From Nitrospira sp. (GTDB lineage: Bacteria; Nitrospirota; Nitrospiria; Nitrospirales; Nitrospiraceae): DNA of 64,000 nt. The notes under the pieces are model-generated. The model had not been told where the DNA came from and made no database searches. It saw nothing but the letters and a program-made list of their open reading frames with translations. Positions within the stretch are counted from its first letter, which is position 1; each line of letters opens with the position of its first letter. Positions 34,713 to 43,907 of the stretch are shown one piece after another. The DNA is taken from NCBI GenBank assembly GCA_018242725.1, contig JAFEBI010000008.1, positions 154,311 to 218,310 of the forward strand, in the 5' to 3' direction. Position numbers and translations under genes: made by a program.

Positions 34713-36026
34713 TCAACGGGGGCCGGAATGAATCGTAGTCGGCTCTTGCGCTTCGTCTCGAATCGTCATGAGAACGAGCAACGAGATGGCTGCGCACAAG
34801 CTGACGTACCATCCCGGTGCAAGGGGGCTTCCGCTCCGTTCAAAAACCATGGTGGCAACCAATGGGGCTGTTCCACCGAACAGAGCTGCGGCCATATTAT
34901 ATGAAATCGAAAGTCCCGTGTAGCGGTGCGCAACCGGAAAGAGGATCGCGACGATGGCAAAGAAGGGGCCCATGTAGGCGGCGACGAAGACGGTCACGGC
35001 CAATTGCGTCATGGCCACAGACACGACGTCTCCACTGCTGAACCAGGAGAAGAACGGGACGGTCCCGAGCGCAAGGCTCATCGCGCCGGCAGCGAGGACC
35101 CATCGAGGCCCAACTCGATCGGCCAACTTGCCCATGATCGGAATCAGCATCGCCATCACCGTCATACAGACCGTATTGATGGTTAAGGCCGTCCGCATCG
35201 GGAGATCGCTCACCTTCGTCAGATAGGTGGGCAGATAGACAAAGAAGATGTAGAACCCCACGCCATGCAGTAGGACGAGTCCAATGACTTGGAGCAGCGG
35301 TGTTCGGTTCTGATGTGCAAAGTCACGAATCGGTGTCGATGAGACCACACCGCGCTGTTGGAGCCGTTCAAAGGCTGGTGACTCAGGAAGATGTTGCCGG
35401 AGATACCAACCGACCACGGCGATGATGCTTCCTGCCAAGAACGGAAGGCGCCAGCCCCAATTATGTAGGGTCTCCGGCGTGAAACCCGCACTGGCCACGG
35501 CCCCGACGCCGGATCCCGTCAACGCGCCGATTTGTGCGCTGAAGCCGGCCCAACTGCCGATATAACCGCGTTCGTTTCGAGCGGCATGTTCGATCAGGAA
35601 AGTAACCGATCCGGTAAACTCTCCGCCGACTGAGAAGCCTTGAATAAATCGTAACAGAGTCAGCGCAATTGGTGCGGCGAGACCGATCTGCGCATAGGTC
35701 GGCAGCAGGCCGAGAAGGCAGGTTGGAATTGCCATGAGGATGACGGACCAGGAGAGCGCTGACCGGCGTCCTCGCGTATCTCCCCAGTAGCCGAAGCAGA
35801 GTGCACCCAGCGGCCTTGCCAGAAAGCCCACGGCAAACACACTGAATGTGGCGATCAACGACAAGGACGGATCTGAAGCCGGAAAAAACAGGACAGATAA
35901 GATAGGAGCAAAGTATCCAAAGAGCGCGAAGTCATACCATTCCAGTACATTGCCGATGGCACCAGCTAGGACGGTTGTGCGAAGTGCCCGGGGTCTGTTT
36001 TGGACGTTGGAGGTGGAATCGTTCAT
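34713..36026 (-). CDS. MFS transporter, metabolite:proton symporter family
   Basis: A 437-residue transporter with about twelve helices. The motif AGAIGNVLEWYDFALFGYFAP and the loop GYWGDTRGRRSALSWSV are hallmarks of the MHS group (ProP, KgtP, ShiA), which import organic acids, betaine or proline with protons. IQGFSVGGEFTGSVTFLIEHA is the conserved helix 5 region. The frame is open to 36140 but ATG 36026 fits the family and avoids the divergent gene at 36117. The substrate cannot be told. Confidence 0.9.
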   Translation of the reverse strand: MNDSTSNVQNRPRALRTTVLAGAIGNVLEWYDFALFGYFAPILSVLFFPASDPSLSLIATFSVFAVGFLARPLGALCFGYWGDTRGRRSALSWSVILMAIPTCLLGLLPTYAQIGLAAPIALTLLRFIQGFSVGGEFTGSVTFLIEHAARNERGYIGSWAGFSAQIGALTGSGVGAVASAGFTPETLHNWGWRLPFLAGSIIAVVGWYLRQHLPESPAFERLQQRGVVSSTPIRDFAHQNRTPLLQVIGLVLLHGVGFYIFFVYLPTYLTKVSDLPMRTALTINTVCMTVMAMLIPIMGKLADRVGPRWVLAAGAMSLALGTVPFFSWFSSGDVVSVAMTQLAVTVFVAAYMGPFFAIVAILFPVAHRYTGLSISYNMAAALFGGTAPLVATMVFERSGSPLAPGWYVSLCAAISLLVLMTIRDEAQEPTTIHSGPR

Positions 36027-36116
36027 CACGGTGCGGTCGAGTGCCCACCATACCACGAACCCGTATGTCTCGTGCGAGAGTTGCGTTTTCCACCATGCGC
36101 TCGGTAGAGTCGTCGC

Positions 36117-36644
36117 ATGACAGGCCTTGATAACCACCACGGAAGCTTGCGAGTCAGGAGGTGCCTAGAGATCTGTGCCCTCGTGGTGACTACGGGATTA
36201 TTGAGCGGTCTGCTGGTGTCCTGTAGTGGAGAGAACGCACCATCCTCATCTCCGAACCAGACGGAGAGTCTCGCCGGAGTGGATGCTGACGCGAACGGGG
36301 TGCGTGATGATGTCGACCGGTATATCGATACGACCTACGCCGACCAGACCAGCGCGGATCTCAACAAGGCCTTACGTCAGTACGCAAAGGCCGTTCAGTC
36401 ATCACTGGTTGATGCTGACAGTCAAGCACTCTCTCTCACCCATGCAACAGAACGCTTTCGAGCCTTAGAGTGTCTCATGGCGAGGCGACCTCGCGAGTTT
36501 CATGCGATTTTTGTCGCCGTCCGCGCGCAGCTTTTAAATACGCCGAGCCGTTCAGCGGCCTATCTGAAGGCTGATGACCAGGTGAAGACAGCGAACATCC
36601 CGTTGCTGCCGGCAGATCAATGGATGACGGCATGTCAGTCATGA
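36117..36644 (+). CDS. Lipoprotein with a calcium-loop-like motif
   Basis: A 175-residue lipoprotein with signal peptide ending LLSGLLVSC (Cys36). From residue 56 DADANGVRDDVDRYID resembles the DxDxNGxxDDxD calcium loops of thrombospondin type 3 or EF-like repeats. A helical domain follows with cysteines ECLMARR and MTACQS. Its stop overlaps the ATG of the next gene, so the pair is cotranslated. Function is unknown. Confidence 0.7.
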   Translation: MTGLDNHHGSLRVRRCLEICALVVTTGLLSGLLVSCSGENAPSSSPNQTESLAGVDADANGVRDDVDRYIDTTYADQTSADLNKALRQYAKAVQSSLVDADSQALSLTHATERFRALECLMARRPREFHAIFVAVRAQLLNTPSRSAAYLKADDQVKTANIPLLPADQWMTACQS

Positions 36645-37510
36645 ACTCGAAAATCGTTGTTGTGCTTTCGCTGAGCATTCTCCTGGGAGCGGGATGGTTT
36701 CCGGATGCGGGCGCACAAGTGCAATCTCAATCGGCTTGCCAGAATGCCACGGCCCCTCGCACGGCGATCTATTTTGTAAATGGGGTCACGACGACGCTTG
36801 ATGAAGCCAGACTGAACGGCGGAAAGCTGGAACTGGAGTTTCTGAGCAAGCTTCCAACGATGGCACCGACCGTCCAAGCGATGTGTCATCTGTTTTTTCT
36901 GAACATCAACCCGACGTCCGGCGCGGTCAAAGATTTTCTTGAGGCAGGTCAACAACGGTTGGGGCTCACATCGACGACCTTTTGGCAAGGATTGGAAGGA
37001 TTGGGCCTAGCGACATCCGGTGTGATTACACAGGTGTTGCAACGTCCGATCACGAATGCCGATCAAATTGATCAGGCCACGATCGTTCGCCACGCGACGG
37101 CCTATCGGGAACAGATTGCCCCCCCATCCTGTCGACGCGTGCTCATCGTCCCACATTCTCAAGGGAATCTGTACAGTAATGCCTCGTTCGACTCAGTGTT
37201 TAGCCAGGTACTGCCGCCGCCGCTCGGTACGCTGAAGATTGTTGGCGTCGCCACACCGGCGGATAGGGTGGGAGGCAACGGACTCTATCGGACTTCGAGC
37301 ACCGATGTCTTAATCAGCGGGATTCGCCTTGTCTTACCCGGCACGTTACCGGCCAACACAAATTGGGGAATCAGTCCGCTGCTCCTCTCTCCTGCGTATT
37401 CCGGTGGACATAGTTTCATCGGATATCTCACGGCTGAGCCGAGCCGGACGCAGATCTTGACGGATATGGAGTCTTCGTTGCTCGCGCTTGCAGCTGTTAA
37501 TCCCTGCTGA
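36641..37510 (+). CDS. Exported alpha/beta-hydrolase-like protein
   Basis: A 289-residue exported protein; ATG 36641 overlaps the previous stop and gives the signal peptide IVVVLSLSILLGAGWFPDAGA. The centre holds RRVLIVPHSQGNLYSNASF, where H-S-Q-G looks like a nucleophile elbow (G/P-x-S-x-G) with Ser as nucleophile. The start ATAPRTAIYFVNGVTTTLDEA fits a first strand. A late histidine in SGGHSFIGYL could complete the triad. It is coupled to the preceding lipoprotein. Lipase or esterase action is possible but not shown. Confidence 0.7.
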   Translation: MNSKIVVVLSLSILLGAGWFPDAGAQVQSQSACQNATAPRTAIYFVNGVTTTLDEARLNGGKLELEFLSKLPTMAPTVQAMCHLFFLNINPTSGAVKDFLEAGQQRLGLTSTTFWQGLEGLGLATSGVITQVLQRPITNADQIDQATIVRHATAYREQIAPPSCRRVLIVPHSQGNLYSNASFDSVFSQVLPPPLGTLKIVGVATPADRVGGNGLYRTSSTDVLISGIRLVLPGTLPANTNWGISPLLLSPAYSGGHSFIGYLTAEPSRTQILTDMESSLLALAAVNPC

Positions 37511-37564
37511 TTTCTCCGCTCGTTTGTACTTTCCGGGGTCGGCCTCTGAACCCAGCACTTATCC

Positions 37565-38407
37565 TCACTGTCCCTTGAGCAAGGTGAATTGCTGCTTTAA
37601 CGTTGAAATTTTCATCAGGTAGGTTCGGAGATCGTGGGCTCCACATTGCTGGTGCGGGGTCAGGCGATAGTTACGCGCGACATAATTGCGGCCGGTTCCG
37701 GCACCGCAGAGATGAATGACGGCGGCCAGCTCCTGTTTCTGCTCGAACGTGACCGCGCGATCCCCAGTTAACCGAGTGACATATCGGTCGAGCAACGCGG
37801 AGGTCATCTCCATGGCATGGCCGGGAATGACTCGGCTATAGAGACTGTTGAACCAACAGGAATTGAAATTGTTCCACGGTCCCTGTTCGACGACGACATG
37901 GTTGTGAATGCAATACCGTTTCGCCTCTTGAAACGTGCCGTCGGTGATCTGAAACATTCCGACGGCCGTTGAGGCCGGTCGATACCAATCCAGCGGATTC
38001 TGTGCGGTGACGCGCCATTTCCAATAGGTGCGGGCGACGGGATTGCCGGAGCCTTCGGCTTGGGCGAGAGCCGCTAGGAGCTCGGGTGTGATGATGGCCG
38101 TTGAATGGATCTCGAACAATGGCCCATACTCTCTCCAGGTTTCACGAGGGCTCTTATGAAAGGCCGGTTCCACCGGAAAGAACAATTCCGTCGGCTTATA
38201 GTAGGCGTGATAGAGCCAGTTGATGGTTAAGGCCGCCGTAATCAGGATGGCCACCGTGCTCCAGACTTGTATGATTGGCGGAGCCTTGTGGATCGCACGC
38301 AGGCAAGCGGTTATGGCCCGCCAGCTTGCACGAGCGACGCGCATCAGGGGATGCTTCGAACGCGGGCGGCGGGATGGAGTGTGAGAGGCACCGTGACGAC
38401 GCGACAT
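37565..38407 (-). CDS. Membrane-anchored SLT-type lytic transglycosylase-like protein
   Basis: A 280-residue protein with a basic cytoplasmic tail, one membrane helix (QVWSTVAILITAALTINWLY) and a periplasmic lysozyme-like domain. LLAALAQAEGSGNPVA contains the catalytic Glu of SLT domains, and STAVGMFQITDGTFQEA matches the GLMQI-type motif. Later it has NFNSCWFNSLYSRVIPGHA and HLCGAGTGRNYVA. It probably cleaves peptidoglycan. The frame is open to 38731, but that extension overlaps the divergent gene at 38589, and ATG 38407 gives a sensible protein. Confidence 0.8.
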   Translation of the reverse strand: MSRRHGASHTPSRRPRSKHPLMRVARASWRAITACLRAIHKAPPIIQVWSTVAILITAALTINWLYHAYYKPTELFFPVEPAFHKSPRETWREYGPLFEIHSTAIITPELLAALAQAEGSGNPVARTYWKWRVTAQNPLDWYRPASTAVGMFQITDGTFQEAKRYCIHNHVVVEQGPWNNFNSCWFNSLYSRVIPGHAMEMTSALLDRYVTRLTGDRAVTFEQKQELAAVIHLCGAGTGRNYVARNYRLTPHQQCGAHDLRTYLMKISTLKQQFTLLKGQ

Positions 38408-38588
38408 GGTGTCGGAGTAACAATGACCAGATGAACGTGTTCTGTCAACGGGGGCGTCCGAAAGAGTTCGTGGGATCACGCCGTGAGGTGTGGAGCCAAT
38501 CAAGAATCTTGCATTGCGGTTGCGAGAAGGCTCAAGATGGCCCCCCGAGTTAGGGGAGGAAGTGCCGCACGTCTGTTGGAGGGGATCT

Positions 38589-39098
38589 ATGCGACGACTG
38601 GTTGCTCTGACTGTTGGGCTCATCGTGGCGCTGCTGTCGCCACCGGTATTCTCCGAATCATTTACCGACAAGGCGAAAAACGACAGTACGGTTGAGGTCA
38701 GCGATGAGGATCCGGCCATGCAAAAGGCCATGGCGCGCGCGCGTGCCGGACTGGAGGGTTTTCTGAAAAAGGCAGGATCGCCGCCGTCCGATACCGGCCA
38801 CTATTCAGTGAAGGTTCGGGTCAGCGAAGGCGAGAGTCTCGAATACCTCTGGATTGCCGATTTGAAAGGCGAAGGCGATCTGTGGTCGGGACGGATCGAA
38901 AATGTGCCGATGGTTCGATCGTTGAAGAAGGGCCAGGCCTATTCGTTTGCAAAGACGGAGATCGTCGACTGGACGTACGTCGATAAGGGCAAGAAGAAGG
39001 TTGTTGGAAACTTTACGACCTGTGCGCTCTTGACCAAAGAGTCACCCGAGGTCGCCCAGAAGATTCAGAAGCAATATGGCCTGGAGTGTGACCGATGA
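38589..39098 (+). CDS. Exported DUF2314-domain protein
   Basis: A 169-residue protein with a signal peptide (LVALTVGLIVALLSPPVFS). The mature part AMARARAGLEGFLKKAG, FSVKVRVSEGESLEYLWIADL and TEIVDWTYVDKGKKKVVGNFT match the DUF2314 pattern, in which a strand-helix fold ends with a DWxY motif. GGAGGGG precedes the ATG at 38589. Likely periplasmic. It precedes the methyltransferase-glycosyltransferase gene by 132 bp. Confidence 0.8.
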   Translation: MRRLVALTVGLIVALLSPPVFSESFTDKAKNDSTVEVSDEDPAMQKAMARARAGLEGFLKKAGSPPSDTGHYSVKVRVSEGESLEYLWIADLKGEGDLWSGRIENVPMVRSLKKGQAYSFAKTEIVDWTYVDKGKKKVVGNFTTCALLTKESPEVAQKIQKQYGLECDR

Positions 39099-39230
39099 TC
39101 ATGAATATCTGGAGTGTCTGGCCGACCTGATGGATGGTCAGGATCGTGCCCTGCCGATTCTTCCGGAACTCGTGCCAAACGGTCTTGCTGGTGATACTGT
39201 GGATCCACTGCTATCCGTGCATGGATCTCC

Positions 39231-40745
39231 ATGGGGCCAGCGAGACTCTACAAGCTCTTTCCTTCTCCGGACTGGGACGAAACGGATCTCGACACGTCGA
39301 CCGATCCCTTTCACCACGAGGGGCGATTTCAGACTGCCGCCAAGAAAAAAGCCATTCGCGATCACTTTGATGCCTGCGCCCCGCGTCGCTTGTCGTGGGA
39401 GCAAAAGGCCAGAGTCTACTATGAGGATCAGACTCGATATCTGAGGTTGCTCGTGCCTGAGAGAGTACGAGTCTTGGAAATCGGGTCAGGGATCGGCAAT
39501 CTGCTTGCCGCATTGAAGCCATCACGTGGGCTTGGTATCGATCTGAGTCCCGCGATGGTGAACGAGGCGACCCAGCGGCATCCGACCTTGGAGTTTCGGG
39601 TCGAAGATGTTGAAACGCTGCAACTCGACGAACGCTTCGACTTCATCATTCTCGCGGATGTGGTCGGTCATCTCCTCGACGTCCAGACGGCGTTCAAGCG
39701 GCTGCGCCGTCTCTGTACTCCCCAGACGCGGGTGGTGGTATCTTCCCGTAACCATCTGTGGGAACCGATTGTCCGGTTGTGTGAGCAGCTCGGGCTGAAG
39801 ACTCCGCAGCGTGAGCACAGCTGGCTTTCGCCGGCGGATCTCACGAATCTGTTGTACCTCGCCGACTTCGATGTGGTGAAGGTCGAGCGACGATTGTTGC
39901 TGCCCCTGCGCATTCCGTTTCTCGCTCCCTTGTGCAACAGATTGCTGGCCTATCTTCCGGGGTTTCGTGGGCTCTGTCTGTCTCACTATGTGATCGCTCG
40001 CGCGAGGCTTCGGAGGCCGGAGCGACCCTATTCGACGACCATCGTCATTCCATGCCGGAACGAACAAGGCAATATCGATGCGGTCCTCAGACGGATCCCG
40101 CAGTTCGGAGGCCGCCAAGAGATCATCTTTGTCGATGGGCATTCGACCGACGGGACTGCGGATGAGATCGCACGTGTCACGGCGTTTTATCCCGGTCGGA
40201 GCATCAAGCTCTTGGTACAGGATGGACAAGGGAAGGGGGATGCGATCCGCAAGGGGTTTGCCCATGCGATGGGCGATATTCTGATGACCTTGGACGCCGA
40301 CGCGACGATGCCGCCGGAAGCGCTGCCGAAGTTCTATGAAGCCATCGCAAGCGGAAAAGGCGAGTTTATTGTCGGCTGCCGGCTGATCTATCCCCAGGAG
40401 GGGCAGGCCATGCGCCTGGTTACGCTGTTGGGGAACAAGATATTCGGGGTGGTGTTCTCCTGGCTGCTCAATCAGCGAATCAAGGACACCCTCTGTGGGA
40501 CAAAGGTGTTGTTCCGCCGCGACTATGAACGCCTGCTTGCCAATCGGCCGTACTTCGGTGAGTTCGATCCCATCGGGGATTTTGATCTCTTGTTCGGAGC
40601 GTCGAAACTCAATCTGCAGATTGTGGAGATTCCCGTTCGGTATGAAGCGCGGACCTTCGGCAGTGCCACGATCCGACGCGCGGCACAGGGATGGTTGTTG
40701 CTCAAGATGGCGGTCTACGGATTTTTGCGTCTCAAGGCCGTATGA
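39231..40745 (+). CDS. Fused class I methyltransferase and family 2 glycosyltransferase
   Basis: A 504-residue two-domain protein. Residues about 70-235 form a SAM-dependent methyltransferase with VRVLEIGSGIGNLLAAL, GLGIDLSPAMVNEA and FDFIILADVVGHL. Residues about 265-500 form a GT-A glycosyltransferase with TTIVIPCRNEQGNID, EIIFVDGHSTDGT, and MTLDADATMPPEAL (DxD), like dolichol-phosphate mannosyltransferase homologues. No membrane helix ends the protein. The fusion suggests that the same lipid or glycan is methylated and glycosylated. The start at 39231 lacks a clear ribosome site. Confidence 0.9.
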   Translation: MGPARLYKLFPSPDWDETDLDTSTDPFHHEGRFQTAAKKKAIRDHFDACAPRRLSWEQKARVYYEDQTRYLRLLVPERVRVLEIGSGIGNLLAALKPSRGLGIDLSPAMVNEATQRHPTLEFRVEDVETLQLDERFDFIILADVVGHLLDVQTAFKRLRRLCTPQTRVVVSSRNHLWEPIVRLCEQLGLKTPQREHSWLSPADLTNLLYLADFDVVKVERRLLLPLRIPFLAPLCNRLLAYLPGFRGLCLSHYVIARARLRRPERPYSTTIVIPCRNEQGNIDAVLRRIPQFGGRQEIIFVDGHSTDGTADEIARVTAFYPGRSIKLLVQDGQGKGDAIRKGFAHAMGDILMTLDADATMPPEALPKFYEAIASGKGEFIVGCRLIYPQEGQAMRLVTLLGNKIFGVVFSWLLNQRIKDTLCGTKVLFRRDYERLLANRPYFGEFDPIGDFDLLFGASKLNLQIVEIPVRYEARTFGSATIRRAAQGWLLLKMAVYGFLRLKAV

Positions 40746-40885
40746 GAATCCGGTGGGGTACGACCGGTGTCCCCTCCTCATGCGTTGAGCCTCTGAGCGG
40801 TGCGACCTGCCTGCGCGACGCCGCTTCGGCGAAGGCGGGGAACAACGCTTACAGACTGTTGAGTGTTCTGCGAGGCGCAACATGC

Positions 40886-40915
40886 TTGCAAGCCGGAAGA
40901 GTCCCCACCTATAAT
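40886..40915 (+). promoter_or_regulatory. Sigma-70 promoter candidate for ndk
   Basis: TTGCAA (40886-40891), 18 bp spacer, TATAAT (40910-40915). It lies about 50 bp before the ndk ATG. A perfect -10 box gives fair support. Confidence 0.55.
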
Positions 40916-40967
40916 GTGCCCGCTATTTCAGTGAATCTGCTAACAATTGGGAGGAGTCGGAGCGATC

Positions 40968-41387
40968 ATGAACGAACGAACGTTGGCTATTGTCAAGCCG
41001 GATGCCGTCAAGAAGAATGTCATCGGAGATATCATTCGCCGATACGAGGAAGCAGGGTTGAAGCCGATCGCCGTCAGGATGATTCACATGTCTCAGTCCG
41101 TGGCGGAAGGGTTTTATGCGGTGCACAAGGCGCGACCGTTTTTTGGGAGCCTCTGTGCGTTCATGTCTTCCGGCCCGGCTGTGGTGATCGTGCTCCAAGG
41201 CGAGAATGCCATTAAGAAGAACCGGGAGCTGATGGGCGCGACGGATCCGGCCAAGGCCGAGGCGGGCACCATTCGCAAAGCCCATGGAGCAAATATCGAA
41301 TTCAACGCTGTCCATGGTTCTGACTCACCGGAAACCGCTCAGTTTGAGGTCGGGTATTTTTTCCCCGGCATGGAAATTTTCGGCTAG
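40968..41387 (+). CDS. ndk: Nucleoside diphosphate kinase
   Basis: A 139-residue NDK, exactly the common length. It transfers the gamma phosphate from ATP to other nucleoside diphosphates through phosphohistidine H116 in [20 protein letters not shown], the RPFF block and [14 protein letters not shown] are conserved nucleotide-binding segments. GGGAGGAG stands 11 bases before the ATG at 40968. A terminator follows at 41401. Confidence 0.98.
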   Translation: MNERTLAIVKPDAVKKNVIGDIIRRYEEAGLKPIAVRMIHMSQSVAEGFYAVHKARPFFGSLCAFMSSGPAVVIVLQGENAIKKNRELMGATDPAKAEAGTIRKAHGANIEFNAVHGSDSPETAQFEVGYFFPGMEIFG

Positions 41388-41400
41388 TAGAGGTCACGAT

Positions 41401-41431
41401 CGGGCCGGCGATGGTGGTCGGCCCGTTTCTT
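41401..41431 (+). terminator. Rho-independent terminator of ndk
   Basis: CGGGCCG (41401-41407) pairs with CGGCCCG (41419-41425) and is followed by TTTCTT. Confidence 0.8.
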
Positions 41432-41558
41432 GACAATGTCGACCGCTCCCACTACCATCCTGATGAATTTACTAGATCAAGGTTGAGGCCGAGCAGTCGG
41501 GTGCATGTCCTTGCCTGAACCTCAGCATCTCATTCTCAATCTCAAGAACGGAGCCGAC

Positions 41559-41945
41559 ATGATTCCATCCGATTTGCGGTATCACCAAGAGCATGAATGG
41601 GTTCGAGTTGACGGCAAACAGGCGACGGTGGGGATCAGCCATTTTGCGCAGGATGCCTTGGGCGACATCGTCTTTCTGGACCTTCCGAAGGTCGGGACGA
41701 TCGTGAAGGTCGGGCAACAGATTGGGGAAGTGGAGTCGACCAAAACGACCTCCACGATCTACACCCCCGTGAGCGGGACAGTCACCAAGATCAACCAGGA
41801 CCTGAAAGATCGTCCTGAGGTCGTGAATTCGGACCCCTATGGCAAGGGATGGATGGCTGTCATTGATCTGAGCAGTCCCGGAGAAGTTGATCAACTGATG
41901 ACGGCCGCACAATACGAGGCCTTTCTCGCCAGCCAGAAGCATTGA
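41559..41945 (+). CDS. gcvH: Glycine cleavage system H protein
   Basis: A 128-residue lipoyl-carrying H protein. HEWVRVDGKQATVGISHFAQ and FLDLPKVGTIVKVGQQ are conserved, and ESTKTTS carries lipoylated Lys62. It shuttles the aminomethyl group between P, T and L proteins. ATG 41559 gives the family length; an upstream in-frame ATG at 41505 adds 18 atypical residues. The L-protein-like lpdA is next, but gcvP and gcvT are not in this window, so it could also serve in lipoyl transfer. Confidence 0.96.
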   Translation: MIPSDLRYHQEHEWVRVDGKQATVGISHFAQDALGDIVFLDLPKVGTIVKVGQQIGEVESTKTTSTIYTPVSGTVTKINQDLKDRPEVVNSDPYGKGWMAVIDLSSPGEVDQLMTAAQYEAFLASQKH

Positions 41946-42036
41946 CCCGCTGGTCTGCTTGGTCGCCGCACCATTGTGTGATTGGATCATTGGTGGCTGG
42001 TCGCAATGTCTCAATCAACGATGAGTGTCTGACCCG

Positions 42037-43470
42037 ATGACCTCCTCACCCCACATCGCGATTCTTGGCGCCGGTCCGGGCGGCTATGTTGCAGCCATCC
42101 GTGCGGCTCAACTCGGAGCACGGGTCACGGTCGTCGAGCGGGAAAAGCTCGGCGGGGTTTGCCTCAACTGGGGCTGTATTCCCAGCAAGGCGCTCCTCTC
42201 CGTTGTGGAGCTCGGTGACAAGCTCAAGAAAGCGGAGGATCTGGGGTTGATGCTCCAGGCACCGGCAACCTACGATCTTGCCCGCATGGTGGCTCGGAAG
42301 GATAACGTCGTCGCCACGCTGGTGAAAGGGATAGCGACTCTGTTCAAAGGGTGGGGGATCGAACAAGTCGTCGGGCAGGGGGTTGTCAAGGACACGCGGA
42401 CTCTTGCTGTGACGCGGCCGGATGGCACTCAGCATGAGATTCAGGCCGATGCGCTGGTGATTGCCACAGGCTCTTCTTGGCCGAATCTTCCCCAATTTCC
42501 CATCGACGGTCGACAGATCGTGACCAGTCAGCAGATGCTGGATCTGACACAAGTCCCGGCCAGCCTTGCCATTCTTGGTGGTGGAGTGGAGGGCTGCGAG
42601 TTCGCCGCGTTATACAGTGGTCTTGGGACACAAGTGACTATCCTTGAACTGATGCCGCGGCTCCTTCCATTGGAGGATGAGGAGATTTCGTCCACCATGG
42701 GGCGTGAGTTGAAAAAGCGGGGCGTGACTGTGGTGACCGGCACTACGGTGGAGAAATTCGAGCGGTCATCCGAGTCGCTGGTGCTGTCGCTGAAAGACGG
42801 GAGCACGATTGCGACCGAGAAGCTCTTGGTCTCGGTCGGGCGTGGATTCAACTCACGAGGGATCGGACTGGAACAGGTCGGTGTGTCGCTTGGGCGTCGT
42901 GGCGAAGTGCTGGTTGATGCGCACATGCAGACGAATGTTCCCGGCATCTATGCGATCGGTGATGTGACAGGGAAGGCGATGTTGGCCCATGTGGCCTCGA
43001 CGCAAGGGTTGGTGGCAGTTGAGAATATCTTGGGGCACCAACGAACCATCGATTATACCGTCATCCCGGCCGGCATCTTCACGCTTCCGGAGATCGGACG
43101 GGTGGGATTGACCGAGCAACAGGCCAAAGCACGCGCGGAGCAGAACGGGAAGGATCCGAATCAGGCTGTGAAGGTCGGACGATTTCGCTATGGGGCGTTA
43201 GGGAAGGCTCACGCGACAGGAGAGACGACCGGATTCTACAAAGTCATTGCTGATGCCGAGACCGATCGGATCCTGGGTATGCATATCCTCGGGGCCCACG
43301 CGGCAGATCTTATCCATGAACCAGCCTTGGCGATGCAAGTCGGGGCGACGGCTACGCAAGTCGCTCGTCTCATCCATGCTCACCCGACGCTTACTGAAGG
43401 CGTCATGGAAGCGATGGAAGATCTTGAGGGAGCCGCCATTCATCAATTGAGAAAGACAGGGAAGGGATGA
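42037..43470 (+). CDS. lpdA: Dihydrolipoyl dehydrogenase
   Basis: A 477-residue flavoprotein disulfide reductase. AILGAGPGGYVAAIRAAQLG binds FAD; GGVCLNWGCIPSKALL holds the redox disulfide C42/C47; AILGGGVEGCEFAALYSGLG binds NAD; and GIYAIGDVTGKAMLAH and the C-terminal HPTLTEGVMEA with the catalytic His-Glu pair complete the enzyme. It reoxidises lipoamide for GcvH or 2-oxoacid complexes. Start ATG 42037 is preferred to a GTG at 42025. Its stop overlaps the next ATG. Confidence 0.97.
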   Translation: MTSSPHIAILGAGPGGYVAAIRAAQLGARVTVVEREKLGGVCLNWGCIPSKALLSVVELGDKLKKAEDLGLMLQAPATYDLARMVARKDNVVATLVKGIATLFKGWGIEQVVGQGVVKDTRTLAVTRPDGTQHEIQADALVIATGSSWPNLPQFPIDGRQIVTSQQMLDLTQVPASLAILGGGVEGCEFAALYSGLGTQVTILELMPRLLPLEDEEISSTMGRELKKRGVTVVTGTTVEKFERSSESLVLSLKDGSTIATEKLLVSVGRGFNSRGIGLEQVGVSLGRRGEVLVDAHMQTNVPGIYAIGDVTGKAMLAHVASTQGLVAVENILGHQRTIDYTVIPAGIFTLPEIGRVGLTEQQAKARAEQNGKDPNQAVKVGRFRYGALGKAHATGETTGFYKVIADAETDRILGMHILGAHAADLIHEPALAMQVGATATQVARLIHAHPTLTEGVMEAMEDLEGAAIHQLRKTGKG

Positions 43471-43907
43471 TCAAGTCTCTCTTTCTCAAATTTGGAATGC
43501 TGGCTATCACGATAGGAGTGGTGTTATGGCTGGGATGGGTGCGGCAACCGGTCGTCAAGCCGCTTGGTGTATCTACACCAGAGCGGACTGCGGAGTTAGT
43601 GAACGGTGCCAGTCACCATTCACGTGAAGAAAAGAGTGCGGTATCGGTCCAGGTGGTCGGCCAGCACAGTCGGATGGTGGTCGATCTCAATCGAGCGACT
43701 GCCGATGAACTGGAAGCCTTGCCGGGTATTGGAGCTGTGCTGGCGCAGCGGGTGATTGAATTTCGAGAATCGTCAGGACGATTTCGGACGGTCGAGGACC
43801 TTCGTGGCGTCAAAGGGATCGGCGCCAAGAAATTTGATCGCCTCAAGTCATTGGTCACAGTCTCCACCAGGGAGACACAACGAGAGACGGAGCGACGCGC
43901 GTCATGA
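43467..43907 (+). CDS. ComEA-like helix-hairpin-helix protein
   Basis: A 146-residue protein with one N-terminal membrane anchor ([20 protein letters not shown]) and a C-terminal DNA-binding domain: [27 protein letters not shown] and [21 protein letters not shown], the paired helix-hairpin-helix motifs of ComEA. It faces the periplasm and could bind incoming DNA in competence or serve another DNA-binding role. Overlaps by ATGA with lpdA before and with tyrS after. Confidence 0.88.
   Translation: MIKSLFLKFGMLAITIGVVLWLGWVRQPVVKPLGVSTPERTAELVNGASHHSREEKSAVSVQVVGQHSRMVVDLNRATADELEALPGIGAVLAQRVIEFRESSGRFRTVEDLRGVKGIGAKKFDRLKSLVTVSTRETQRETERRAS

Noticed and set aside
38408-38731. N-terminal extension of the transglycosylase
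   Set aside because: It overlaps the divergent DUF2314 gene and has no protein-like composition.
39522-40883. 453-codon minus-strand frame
   Set aside because: It is antisense to the methyltransferase-glycosyltransferase, whose motifs are clear on the plus strand.
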